Numbered from the stretch's first letter, positions 1 to 7,009 are shown. The stretch is DNA of 10,570 bases from Bacteroidota bacterium (GCA_003456055.1 DMPG01000262.1:3486-14055), one strand, 5' to 3'. Numbers and translations are program-made. The notes: generated by a model not told the origin, from the sequence alone.

Positions 1-1032
1 TTGTTTGGAACAATCGGTCTGAGCGGAATGAGGCAGGGAAATGTTGGTCAAGGATTGAGTTTTCTCATCCCCAATTTTCGATTATACTCCGGTGGGATTT
101 ATCTGCTTGAAACATATTCTGATAATTTACTGACGTTGAGTTTTGGCGGCAGAATTGATTACCAGTCGCTGGAAGTTTTTCCGTATGCATTAAGGAATAT
201 TGTCCAGAGAACGCATGAATACACCAATACAACCGGTGCGCTCGGAATCATCTATCAGTTCCAGCCGGAATGGTCGATTAATGTAAATGGAGGAACCGGT
301 TGGCGTCCGCCTTCGGTTAATGAATTATATAGCTACGGTGTTCATCATGGAACCGCTCAATTTGAGATCGGCGACAGAAATTTAGTTCCTGAACGGAGTT
401 ACAGTATTGATGCAACGCTGAAGAATCGAAGCGAAGCAAGTACTGCGGAAATAAGTCTGTTTGTGAATCGAATGAATGATTTTATTTTTGCATTTCCAAG
501 TCTTCAGCCGACACTAACGTTGCGGGGAATATTCCCAACCATGATCTATAAGCAAGCTAATGTTCTCTTGCGTGGGATCGATGCATCGTATGACCGTCAG
601 GTGATAGAAGATGTCAGAATCGGCTCCTCGCTCTCCATAGTGTATGGCGATGATGTACAATCTAATGAGCCGCTGTACCAAATGCCGGCGGATCGGATGC
701 GATTATGGATCCATTATCATTTGCCGTTACACTTTGGGCTGCAAGAAGCATATTTGGAATTAACGGGGACAGGAGTTGCAAAGCAAACGAGGATTCCCTC
801 GAATGCAGATTATGCACCGCCTCCTTTCGGATATTCCTTAATTGATCTCGATTATGGCGGAGAGTTTATTATGGGTCCACATTTGGTCAGATTCAATATC
901 AGTGTTCAAAATATTTTTAATTCAACGTACCGGGATTATCTCAGCCGATTCAGATATTTCATTGATAATCCGGGAAGAGATATTGTCTTTAGAGTTCATA
1001 TTCCATTTGGTAAAAGTTCCATTCTTAATTAG
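1..1032 (+). CDS. TonB-dependent outer-membrane receptor, C-terminal barrel part (5' end outside window)
   Basis: This is the C-terminal 343 residues of a TonB-dependent receptor, an outer-membrane barrel that imports metal complexes or other scarce ligands using TonB energy. The reading frame is open from the first base, so the plug domain and signal peptide lie upstream and the TTG at base 1 is probably not the start. Alternating amphipathic strands run throughout. Family hallmarks are WRPPSVNELY (residues 101-110), followed by GVHHG and EIGDRNLVPE (122-131), then NRMNDFIF (156-163), YQMPADRMRL (226-235) and VQNIFNSTYRDY near the end with PGRDI in the last strands. The WRPPSVNEL...GVHHG...NL.PE pattern is typical of Bacteroidota-type receptors related to the zinc/heme group, but the ligand cannot be read from this fragment. 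A lipoprotein gene follows 37 bases later and is probably co-transcribed. Confidence 0.87.
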   Translation: MFGTIGLSGMRQGNVGQGLSFLIPNFRLYSGGIYLLETYSDNLLTLSFGGRIDYQSLEVFPYALRNIVQRTHEYTNTTGALGIIYQFQPEWSINVNGGTGWRPPSVNELYSYGVHHGTAQFEIGDRNLVPERSYSIDATLKNRSEASTAEISLFVNRMNDFIFAFPSLQPTLTLRGIFPTMIYKQANVLLRGIDASYDRQVIEDVRIGSSLSIVYGDDVQSNEPLYQMPADRMRLWIHYHLPLHFGLQEAYLELTGTGVAKQTRIPSNADYAPPPFGYSLIDLDYGGEFIMGPHLVRFNISVQNIFNSTYRDYLSRFRYFIDNPGRDIVFRVHIPFGKSSILN

Positions 1033-1056
1033 CATTCACACCATTCATTACTATAC

Positions 1057-1062
1057 AGGAGG
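1057..1062 (+). promoter_or_regulatory. Perfect Shine-Dalgarno that fixes the lipoprotein start
   Basis: The sequence AGGAGG lies seven bases upstream of the ATG at 1070. It decides the start of the lipoprotein. The same frame is open back to 842, but that upstream part runs inside the end of the receptor gene and lacks a signal peptide. Confidence 0.85.
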
Positions 1063-1069
1063 TTACACT

Positions 1070-1639
1070 ATGACTCTATCAGCTTTCTTCCGCTCAATGT
1101 TCGTAATTGGAGCGTTTGCTTTGATCCTTACTGGATGTAAAAAAGAGGAAGATCCAACTGCACCGCCGGTCGAAGATGAACATGCGCCGCCGACAACACT
1201 GGTTGTTGTATTAAAGGAAGTTGGTAAAACAGATTCGACCAAATCACTTGTCCGCGATACCACAGTAGTGAAAGGAAAAGTACGGATTGAAGATACATTA
1301 AAAGTGGTCTCAGGAAAATCATACACCGGATATATCATATTATATGATGAATCACAGACAACGGTTTTCAATGCAACACAGGAAATTATTGATGATCAGG
1401 ATAATCATTTGTTTGTCTTTACTGCACTTGGCGGGGCAAGCGGTCGGTTGACGGTTTCGAATCTGAACAAAGATACGAAAGGATTCGATTTTGGTTTGAC
1501 ATTCAATGTCGTCGTGACCGGAGCCGGCGCGGCAACGGGAGATCTTCAAATCAAGCTTCGGCATTACGGGGGAAATCCTAAGTCAGGCAATGTGTATGAT
1601 ACGGATATTGATCAGACATTTCCGGTAAAAATTCAATAA
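1070..1639 (+). CDS. Small lipoprotein paired with the TonB receptor
   Basis: This is a 189-residue lipoprotein. The N-terminus has Arg8, a hydrophobic stretch (residues 10-20) and a lipobox LTGC with the lipidated cysteine at 23, followed by KKEEDP, a Pro/Glu-rich linker and a His (EDEH, 35-38). The rest is predicted beta-rich: KSYTGYIILYDES (83-95), TQEIIDDQDNHLFVF (103-117), and a final block with LQIKLRHYGG (159-168), YDTDIDQTFPV (176-186). This pattern resembles lipoproteins that sit next to TonB receptors in Bacteroidota-type genomes, where the last block often reads L.H..G.K...TD.D..FPV. The role is unproven: a surface or periplasmic ligand-binding partner of the receptor is likely, perhaps for a metal. 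It has its own strong Shine-Dalgarno and is followed by a terminator, so it closes the plus-strand operon. Confidence 0.85.
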   Translation: MTLSAFFRSMFVIGAFALILTGCKKEEDPTAPPVEDEHAPPTTLVVVLKEVGKTDSTKSLVRDTTVVKGKVRIEDTLKVVSGKSYTGYIILYDESQTTVFNATQEIIDDQDNHLFVFTALGGASGRLTVSNLNKDTKGFDFGLTFNVVVTGAGAATGDLQIKLRHYGGNPKSGNVYDTDIDQTFPVKIQ

Positions 1640-1646
1640 CTCTTCT

Positions 1647-1685
1647 GCACTACTCCTGACGATCAGGAGTAGTGCATTGCTTTTT
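1647..1685 (+). terminator. Rho-independent terminator, probably bidirectional
   Basis: There is a perfect 13-bp inverted repeat (GCACTACTCCTGA at 1647-1659, its complement at 1663-1675) with a 3-base loop. ATTG and a five-T run (1681-1685) follow. It ends the receptor/lipoprotein operon and lies between two convergent genes, so the symmetric stem could also stop transcripts of the minus-strand hydrolase, although the T-run is clear only on the plus strand. Confidence 0.88.
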
Positions 1686-1693
1686 ACTATCCA

Positions 1694-2458
1694 TTATTCA
1701 TATAGATCGTTTATATCTGCTTTTGATAATTCAACTAAAAACTCTGCAATCTTTTTTGATGTTGCGATACTGAATTGTTTCCCTTTCTCACCAGTAGCTG
1801 TTTTAGGATTTCCAACTCCTGTATCGTTGGAGATCTTCGTCCATTGACGAGGAGCCCATGCTAATCCATTGCGCAGTCCCTCAATGCGGAATCGTTTTTC
1901 TTTACCTGAACCTGCTTGATCAAGCGAAAGAACGAGATCCGGAGCAATATGCAGGATCATACTTGTTTCGAGTTCACCGGCGTGGTCGCCCGGTTCATCA
2001 AAGAATTGTTTTGGCGGAGCGGCAACATACCAATTCAATGCACAAAGGAAAATCTTCAATTTCGGTTGTAATTCACGTATGATCGTTTTGAAATCATTCC
2101 CTCCATGTCCGTTAAGAATGACAAGTTTTTTAATATTGTGTAACTGTAATGTCTGTGCAATATCAAAAAGGATAGCTGCTTGCGTTGAAGGATTGATATG
2201 AAGACAGAGCGGAATATCCAACTGTCCTGATTGTACTCCGAACGGAACCGTTGGCAAGACGATCACTTTTGATCCTGCATCCCACGCTAAACGTGCTGAC
2301 TCTGCTGCGATATGATCACACTCCAGCGTATCTGTGGAATACGGTAGATGATAATTGTGTGCTTCAGTTGCTGACCACGGTAAAATGGCTACATCGAATT
2401 TCGTTTCTTTTACATTTTTCCAGTTTGTTTCAGCTAAGATGTAGGGACGGATTGACAT
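1694..2458 (-). CDS. Creatininase-family metal-dependent amidohydrolase
   Basis: This 254-residue cytoplasmic protein has the length and motif order of the creatinine amidohydrolase family, which hydrolyses cyclic or linear amide bonds using two divalent metals. The N-terminal motif ATEAHNYHLPYSTDT gives likely metal ligands Glu32, His34 and Asp43. ILNGHGGND (114-122) contributes His118. GDHAGELETS (157-166) is the third conserved block, with the His-Ala-Gly-x-x-Glu-Thr-Ser pattern of the family. Canonical creatininase has a glutamate two residues after the GH histidine; here it is Gly (GHGG), as in many relatives that do not act on creatinine. Creatininase itself is therefore not a safe call, and relatives include formamidopyrimidine deformylases and the peptidase MftE. 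A weak AGGAT lies six bases before the ATG. It stands alone on the minus strand, converging on the 1647-1685 hairpin. Substrate unknown. Confidence 0.85.
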   Translation of the reverse strand: MSIRPYILAETNWKNVKETKFDVAILPWSATEAHNYHLPYSTDTLECDHIAAESARLAWDAGSKVIVLPTVPFGVQSGQLDIPLCLHINPSTQAAILFDIAQTLQLHNIKKLVILNGHGGNDFKTIIRELQPKLKIFLCALNWYVAAPPKQFFDEPGDHAGELETSMILHIAPDLVLSLDQAGSGKEKRFRIEGLRNGLAWAPRQWTKISNDTGVGNPKTATGEKGKQFSIATSKKIAEFLVELSKADINDLYE

Positions 2459-2543
2459 TGTTCTATCCTATAGAAATGAGAAATCATTTCGCAAAGTGTA
2501 CAGATTAGAATGAGAAAAAACAAGAGGGGATTTTGATACACTT

Positions 2544-2578
2544 CAAAGGGCGTAAATCAAAAATATTTACGCCCTTTG
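2544..2578 (-). terminator. Strong hairpin downstream of trpB, probable terminator without T-run
   Basis: A perfect 14-bp inverted repeat (left arm 2544-2557, right arm 2565-2578, core AAAGGGCGTAAAT) with a 7-base AT loop lies 15 bases after the trpB stop. No T-run follows the stem on either strand; the nearest minus-strand T-run is over 20 bases away (2514-2519). It most likely ends the trpB transcript or protects its 3' end. Confidence 0.6.
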
Positions 2579-2593
2579 TGTTCCAGAATGTTT

Positions 2594-3958
2594 TTACGGA
2601 ATTGTAGGAGTCGTTAATTTTGCCAGCGATGCCTGAATGTCTGCATCGCTGAGGTTGTGTCGAACTAATTTTCCTGCAAAATAATCATCATACGCCTGCA
2701 TGTCAAAATGGCCGTGACCGCAAAGATTGAATAAAATTGTTTTAGAAATTCCTTCTTCTTTGCATCGTTGAGCTTCTTGAATAACGGTTGCAATACCATG
2801 ACCGGCTTCAGGTGCGGGAATGATTCCTTCAGTTTTTGCAAAAAGAACTGCTGCTTCGAACGTTTCCAATTGATGATGTGCACGGGCTTCGACCAATTTA
2901 TCTTTCAATAATTGACTGACAATTACCCCTGCGCCATGGTATCGCAAGCCGCCGGCGTGAATCGCTTGCGGCACGAAATTATGTCCAAGAGTAAACATGG
3001 GGAGGAGCGGTGTCATTCCAACAGTATCGCCAAAGTCATAACGGAAAACTCCGCGGGTCAATTTTGGACAAGAAGCCGGTTCACTTGCAATACAGCGAAC
3101 CTTCTTACCGTTTTCAAAATTGAAACGAAGGAATGGAAATGTCAATCCCGCAAAATTCGATCCGCCGCCGAATGGTGCAATAATGATATCCGGAAAATCA
3201 CCGGCTTTTTCCATTTGTAAAACAGCTTCTTGTCCGACAATTGTTTGATGCAACAGCACATGATTAAGAACGCTTCCGAGAGCGTATTTAGTATTCTCAT
3301 CTTGACCTGCAACTTCCATTGCTTCAGAAATTGCAATGCCGAGAGAGCCGGGAGAATTCGGATCTTCAGCAAGAATTTTTCTTCCGGCTTCAGTTTGTGT
3401 TGTGGGGGACGAATAGACCTTAGCACCCCAGGTATTCATCATCATTTTTCGATATGGTTTACCATCGTAACTCACTTTTACCATGAATACTTCACATTCC
3501 ATTCCAAAAAGATTGCACGCAAAACTCAATGCACTTCCCCATTGTCCGGCTCCGGTTTCGGTAACAATCCGTTTAACTCCCTGCATCTTGTTGTAATATG
3601 CCTGAGGAACAGCAGTGTTCGGTTTGTGTGAACCGGCAGGACTTACTCCTTCGTATTTATAATAAATTTTTGCAGGCGTATCCAATGCTCTTTCCAAATT
3701 AAATGCACGATAAAGCGGAGTCGGTCTCCAGATCTTATAAATCTCGCGAACCTCTTCCGGAATTGCGATCCATTTTTCTGTTGAGACTTCTTGTTTGATC
3801 AATTCCATCGGAAACAATGGAGCGAGTGCCTCCGGACCGATCGGTTCTTTTGTGCCGGGATGCAATGGCGGAAGAGGTTTGTTCGGCATATCAGCCAAAA
3901 TGTTGTACCAGTGTGTTGGTATCTCGTTTTCCTGTAATGTAATTTTTTTATCTGCCAT
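2594..3958 (-). CDS. trpB2: Tryptophan synthase beta chain, TrpB2 type (PLP enzyme)
   Basis: This 454-residue cytoplasmic PLP enzyme joins indole and serine to make tryptophan. It is the longer TrpB2 subfamily rather than the roughly 400-residue TrpB1. The N-terminal extension [10 protein letters not shown] (12-21) and [11 protein letters not shown] (33-43) are TrpB2 features. The PLP lysine is Lys112 in AGSHKPNTA, where TrpB1 usually has HKINN. The catalytic glutamate is Glu134 in TETGAGQWG (133-141). The phosphate-binding loop is GGGSN (264-268). Near the C-terminus LCGHGHFD (412-419) replaces the SGRGDKD-like loop of TrpB1. No trpA or other trp gene is nearby, fitting TrpB2 as a stand-alone indole-scavenging or alternative synthase. 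The ATG at 3956-3958 gives the conserved N-terminus, but no Shine-Dalgarno precedes it. A hairpin follows the stop, and a direct repeat overlaps a candidate promoter upstream. Confidence 0.95.
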   Translation of the reverse strand: MADKKITLQENEIPTHWYNILADMPNKPLPPLHPGTKEPIGPEALAPLFPMELIKQEVSTEKWIAIPEEVREIYKIWRPTPLYRAFNLERALDTPAKIYYKYEGVSPAGSHKPNTAVPQAYYNKMQGVKRIVTETGAGQWGSALSFACNLFGMECEVFMVKVSYDGKPYRKMMMNTWGAKVYSSPTTQTEAGRKILAEDPNSPGSLGIAISEAMEVAGQDENTKYALGSVLNHVLLHQTIVGQEAVLQMEKAGDFPDIIIAPFGGGSNFAGLTFPFLRFNFENGKKVRCIASEPASCPKLTRGVFRYDFGDTVGMTPLLPMFTLGHNFVPQAIHAGGLRYHGAGVIVSQLLKDKLVEARAHHQLETFEAAVLFAKTEGIIPAPEAGHGIATVIQEAQRCKEEGISKTILFNLCGHGHFDMQAYDDYFAGKLVRHNLSDADIQASLAKLTTPTIP

Positions 3959-3984
3959 ATGAGTATGAATTGAAATTAATGGAA

Positions 3985-4006
3985 TACATTGTTTTACATT
4001 GTTATA
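3985..4006 (-). promoter_or_regulatory. Candidate trpB operator: two direct repeats overlapping a -10-like box
   Basis: On the minus strand AACAATGTA occurs twice with a 10-base period (4003-3995 and 3993-3985), one helical turn apart. TATAAC (4006-4001) is a possible -10 box overlapping the first copy, giving a short leader before the trpB ATG at 3958. No good -35 hexamer is visible. Repeats at one-turn spacing over a promoter fit a regulator site, but the regulator is unknown and AT-rich chance repeats are possible. Confidence 0.35.
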
Positions 4007-4087
4007 AAAAATTCAATTGAAAGTGAAACACGATAGAGATCGGCAATGCTTTGACAATCAGCGAAGATTTACTTATTTATTGCGCAG

Positions 4088-4103
4088 GTAGAAGTACTTC
4101 TAC
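4088..4103. repeat. Perfect 16-bp palindrome GTAGAAGTACTTCTAC
   Basis: This is an uninterrupted self-complementary 16-mer with no loop, so a dimeric regulator site is more likely than an RNA hairpin. It sits about 130 bases upstream of trpB and downstream of the cytochrome operon terminator. No matching copy was noticed in front of the other genes here. Confidence 0.4.
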
Positions 4104-4228
4104 TATAGTTGAATGGTGATTTGTCCGTCAGTTATACAAATGCAAGATAAGAAAATTGTCTGTTCAGTCAAACAGGAAAGAACTAAATATTTCCAATTTT
4201 TATGGACAAATATTATTGAAGCTTTATC

Positions 4229-4266
4229 AAAAACAACAAAGGGTGCAAAGATATGGATTCGCACCC
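4229..4266 (-). terminator. Rho-independent terminator of the cytochrome operon
   Basis: On the minus strand GGGTGCGAA (4266-4258) pairs with TTTGCACCC (4249-4241) around an 8-base loop, with one G-U pair. TTTGTTGTTTTT follows (4240-4229). The G-U pair becomes an A-C mismatch on the plus strand and the T-run follows only on the minus strand, so the direction is minus. It lies 27 bases past the stop of the cytochrome-porin gene. Confidence 0.82.
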
Positions 4267-4293
4267 CCAATTTACAATTATGAAAAAGTTTAT

Positions 4294-5445
4294 TTAAAAC
4301 GCTCCGATAAAACCAACGGTAAGTTTGTTTCCCTTTTTCTCAATATCATATGTATATTCACCTATCAATCGCATATTGCGTGCAAGAAGGTAACTGTAGT
4401 GACCAGTAACACTGGTATAGGTGTATGCTTGTGAAGGTATCTCAGCCCAATTATACAACAGAGCGCCGTACCAAACACTCTTGTCTCCATTTGGCGAGTA
4501 TATCAATTCCGCCATCGATCCTCGTGTCTCAACGGTCTTATTTGTTGCCAGAAAATTTGGATTATCATCTCTGCGTTCAACATATTGAACATTCAATTCA
4601 ATTGGTTCTATTGATAGCGAAATGTCAGGTCCCGCTATCCATAAGGAATTGACCTTTGCAAGATTTTCCTCTTTTCCGTAGTAGGCAAAACCACCTATTC
4701 GGATTCCATCGGAAATGTCCTGCGATGCTCGTGCGAAGACATTCTTATACTTATCCGAATCGAAATTTCGTTGACCATCAGCGGGTCCGATTCCGCTTCC
4801 GTTCAATATTTCAACAACAAGATCTGTCTTTGTTGGCAATGAATACGAGAACATCATTCCTCGATCGTATGTTAAATTGATATTCGAAATACCAGGAGCG
4901 ATGCGATACACTTGATAATCTTCTAAGGTAAGACGCAGCTCTCGTTTGAAAAGAGGATCACTCACCTGGAATTGTCCAACAAAAACATCGAGTTCACTTT
5001 CGAACACATTATTGAACATGATGAATGCATCTTCTAGACCAGCAACGCTGCCCCGTTCACCAAAGAAGAAATAGAAATAGTATGAAATATTCCGCGCAAT
5101 CTGACCACCGGATAATAGTTTAACAAGATAGGGTGTTTGAAAATCCGATCGTTTATTTGTTTCAGGCTGCCAGCGTCCATATCCTTCAACACGAATCGCC
5201 AATGGCATCTCTCGCATTAACAGCAATTGATCGTCTCCAGTCTCACGATAATAACGCGGTGGTTCTTTGTCGGGAAATTGAAATCCATTTCCCGCAAATT
5301 CTTCACCGTACGGTTTTAGCTTTGGAGCGGGGGAGTGACATGTTTGACACGACATATCATATTTTCGTGCAAATGCAGGAATTGCGTTTGACTGACTAAT
5401 AAAAATGGTCAATAGGATGGAAATTGATACTATTAATTTCTTCAT
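4294..5445 (-). CDS. Outer-membrane cytochrome-porin: N-terminal monoheme c domain on a beta-barrel (Cyc2-like architecture)
   Basis: This 383-residue exported protein has a Sec signal peptide (residues 1-21, cleavage near SNA). The mature N-terminus is IPAFARKYDMSCQTCH, with one CxxCH heme site at 33-37, then PAPKLKPYGEEFAGNGFQFP. The Pro-x-Phe-Ala-Arg...CxxCH...P.L...G..F..NG pattern matches the heme domain of Cyc2-type fused cytochrome-porins and related monoheme barrels. From about residue 80 to the terminal Phe383 the sequence is an alternating aromatic/polar beta-strand pattern typical of an outer-membrane barrel. Known Cyc2 proteins carry electrons from extracellular Fe(II); some relatives with this N-terminus have no known role, so iron oxidation is not proven. 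Only two histidines exist, His37 in CxxCH and His349, so the sixth heme ligand is probably Met31, Met77 or Met80, or absent. It starts 12 bases after the multiheme cytochrome stop, with GAGGTG five bases before its ATG, so the two share a transcript. Confidence 0.82.
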   Translation of the reverse strand: MKKLIVSISILLTIFISQSNAIPAFARKYDMSCQTCHSPAPKLKPYGEEFAGNGFQFPDKEPPRYYRETGDDQLLLMREMPLAIRVEGYGRWQPETNKRSDFQTPYLVKLLSGGQIARNISYYFYFFFGERGSVAGLEDAFIMFNNVFESELDVFVGQFQVSDPLFKRELRLTLEDYQVYRIAPGISNINLTYDRGMMFSYSLPTKTDLVVEILNGSGIGPADGQRNFDSDKYKNVFARASQDISDGIRIGGFAYYGKEENLAKVNSLWIAGPDISLSIEPIELNVQYVERRDDNPNFLATNKTVETRGSMAELIYSPNGDKSVWYGALLYNWAEIPSQAYTYTSVTGHYSYLLARNMRLIGEYTYDIEKKGNKLTVGFIGAF

Positions 5446-5457
5446 GATAACACCTCG

Positions 5458-6813
5458 TTATGGAAGTATAGTGATGCTTGTTTCGTGAAAATTCACCTGA
5501 ATGATCTCTGCTTCCTCCATTGGAACTTCGAGAAATTCTGCTACCGGAGTCGGTAGTTTTTGGTAATTCAATACTGCTTTGACCTTCATTGTTCCTGGTG
5601 GAAGATTTGATGGAAGGGTCCACGTGAACGTTTCCATTTTTGTTTCTCGCGGACCAATCCGGTAATCTGTGGATTGTGATGCAGTATTCCATTGTTGAAT
5701 AGTCATTCTTCCTTGAGGATCAAGATAGGGAAGCCTGTAAATTCTGTCTCCCAACGGAATACCGTCACGTTGAATTCCGGGAAAGTCTGGTTTATTCAAT
5801 GCAATTCCCATATCTTGATATGCCAACGTATTTGCAGCGATAGTATATTCCTCTCCCGGAAATCCCTTCTTGTCAACGTTCAGATGGTGAATAGTTCCTT
5901 TTGCATCGGTTGCTTCTACATGCAACCATAACATTCTTTCTTCAGCTGACCCGGTTGGAAATTTATGTCCTGTTTTTTGATTGAAGAGGGCAACGTTGAA
6001 TATTACGCGTTCACCAGGTTCAGCTTCACGGACATCGGGATGAATCCGAAGTTCGACAACGCCACGTACTTTTCCCGGATCATGCGCACCGTGAAATAAA
6101 TGTTGAGCAACATTCGGCAATTCTTTTGCCATTGATGCATTCCTTCCCGGAGCATATGTCATGTGACAATCCTGACAACGGACTCCTTCCTTAGAATATG
6201 GACCTTCTTTCCATTCCAAGTGGGTTGATTTTACCCAGATGTCATAGGGATCTTTTTCATTGTGACACGTTCCACAGAAATCTGCAGATCGTAGAAAATC
6301 CAATTTCTTGGTTTCGTGTGCCGGTGATACCAATCCCTCACGTGGTCCATATTTGATCTTTCCCGGCTCGGAGATGTAATTGAAATTGAACGGTACATCT
6401 CCCTTGAATCCTGTGATTGTATGACAAACATCGCACGACACGGATTCATTGGCTCTGCTGTTCTCTGAAGGTTTCGGTGGAGGAACATCCCCTGCAAGAA
6501 ATGCGATTGGGGAGTGGCAGCCATTGCATCCTGCCTTTACTCCGGCAACTTTCGGATCTTTTTCCGCATGGGGAACCGCAAGTTTGAAGTATTCTATCTC
6601 ATCCCAATGGTGCGTATATGCCTGCGACATCATGGACTGCTCCCATTGTCGATAAAAATCTATATGACATGATGTTCCGCAAAATTGCGGCGTTTCGAAA
6701 TCGCTATACTTTTTTGTGCCGAGTGCTTCGTCACCCGCTTTTTTTTCTTGCGTAAAAAGTGAAGCGCACAGTAGTGACAGTGTTATCAATATTCGAAGGA
6801 TGGGTATTTTCAT
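5458..6813 (-). CDS. Secreted multiheme c-type cytochrome (four CxxCH plus one CX3CH) with C-terminal beta domain
   Basis: This 451-residue exported cytochrome is related by motif style to the cytochrome c554 group. A signal peptide covers about residues 1-21. Heme sites are CGTSCH (45-50, a CX3CH spacing), CNGCH (96-100), CDVCH (127-131), CGTCH (180-184) and CQDCH (213-217). The first site is followed by FYRQWEQSMMSQAY, like the Y..QW..S motif after the first heme of c554-type proteins. Other His residues (68, 69, 82, 166, 198, 238, 241, 244) could be distal ligands. Residues about 250-451 carry no heme sites and look like a beta-sandwich, with GHKFPTGSAEERMLWLHVE (282-300), a motif also found C-terminal in other multiheme cytochromes. 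It probably works in the periplasm, or lipid-free at the surface, passing electrons to the cytochrome-porin encoded next. A Shine-Dalgarno (AAGAGGGAG, 6816-6824) supports the ATG. Enzymatic activity is unknown. Confidence 0.88.
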   Translation of the reverse strand: MKIPILRILITLSLLCASLFTQEKKAGDEALGTKKYSDFETPQFCGTSCHIDFYRQWEQSMMSQAYTHHWDEIEYFKLAVPHAEKDPKVAGVKAGCNGCHSPIAFLAGDVPPPKPSENSRANESVSCDVCHTITGFKGDVPFNFNYISEPGKIKYGPREGLVSPAHETKKLDFLRSADFCGTCHNEKDPYDIWVKSTHLEWKEGPYSKEGVRCQDCHMTYAPGRNASMAKELPNVAQHLFHGAHDPGKVRGVVELRIHPDVREAEPGERVIFNVALFNQKTGHKFPTGSAEERMLWLHVEATDAKGTIHHLNVDKKGFPGEEYTIAANTLAYQDMGIALNKPDFPGIQRDGIPLGDRIYRLPYLDPQGRMTIQQWNTASQSTDYRIGPRETKMETFTWTLPSNLPPGTMKVKAVLNYQKLPTPVAEFLEVPMEEAEIIQVNFHETSITILP

Positions 6814-6919
6814 AACTCCCTCTTGATGTGTTTTTAGAAAAGATGCCTTAAGACACTACACCAGTAGATGTTGATGCGATGGAATGTCAGAAGAAAATGA
6901 AGATGCTGTTGTTACTGTA

Positions 6920-6948
6920 ATAGTATTGAAGTTTTGGTACACAATCAA
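6920..6948 (-). promoter_or_regulatory. Candidate sigma70-like promoter of the cytochrome operon
   Basis: On the minus strand TTGATT (6948-6943) is followed after exactly 17 bases by TACTAT (6925-6920), each a four-of-six match to the -35 and -10 consensus. It would give an mRNA leader of about 100 bases before the multiheme cytochrome ATG at 6813. The region 6814-7009 holds no gene and no clear terminator for the upstream feo genes, so read-through from them is also possible. Confidence 0.35.
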
Positions 6949-7009
6949 GATTGAAAAGAGGGAAAGATGATCGTTGGTATTATGAAACGGATAAATTTGT
7001 CTGTTTTAT

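Larger units (their letters stand above)
3959..4293. other. 335-base intergenic region between trpB and the cytochrome-porin gene
   Basis: No convincing gene lies here. From trpB outward it holds a tandem TACATTGTT repeat (3985-4003), a 10-bp palindrome TTCAATTGAA (4012-4021), a 16-bp palindrome (4088-4103) and the terminator of the cytochrome operon (4229-4266). The whole stretch is AT-rich and both flanking genes are on the minus strand, so it probably carries the trpB promoter and control sites. A plus-strand frame starting at 4156 has no ribosome binding site and runs into the antisense of the cytochrome-porin gene, so it is not annotated. Confidence 0.6.

Noticed and set aside
842..1069. 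Upstream extension of the lipoprotein frame to 842
   Set aside because: It overlaps the receptor gene in another frame, has no signal peptide and lacks a ribosome binding site. The ATG at 1070 has AGGAGG and a signal peptide with lipobox.
4051..4079. TTGACA at 4051-4056 with a weak TATTTA 17 bases on, as a plus-strand promoter
   Set aside because: The -10 match is poor and no plus-strand gene follows; the next genes are all on the minus strand.
4156..4434. Plus-strand open frame of 92 codons
   Set aside because: No ribosome binding site, no recognisable pattern, and half of it is antisense to the cytochrome-porin gene and over its terminator.
6766..6768. Cys16 of the multiheme cytochrome as a lipidation site
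   Set aside because: The preceding residues (LSLL) do not fit a lipobox, which needs a small residue before Cys; a normal signal peptide is more likely.
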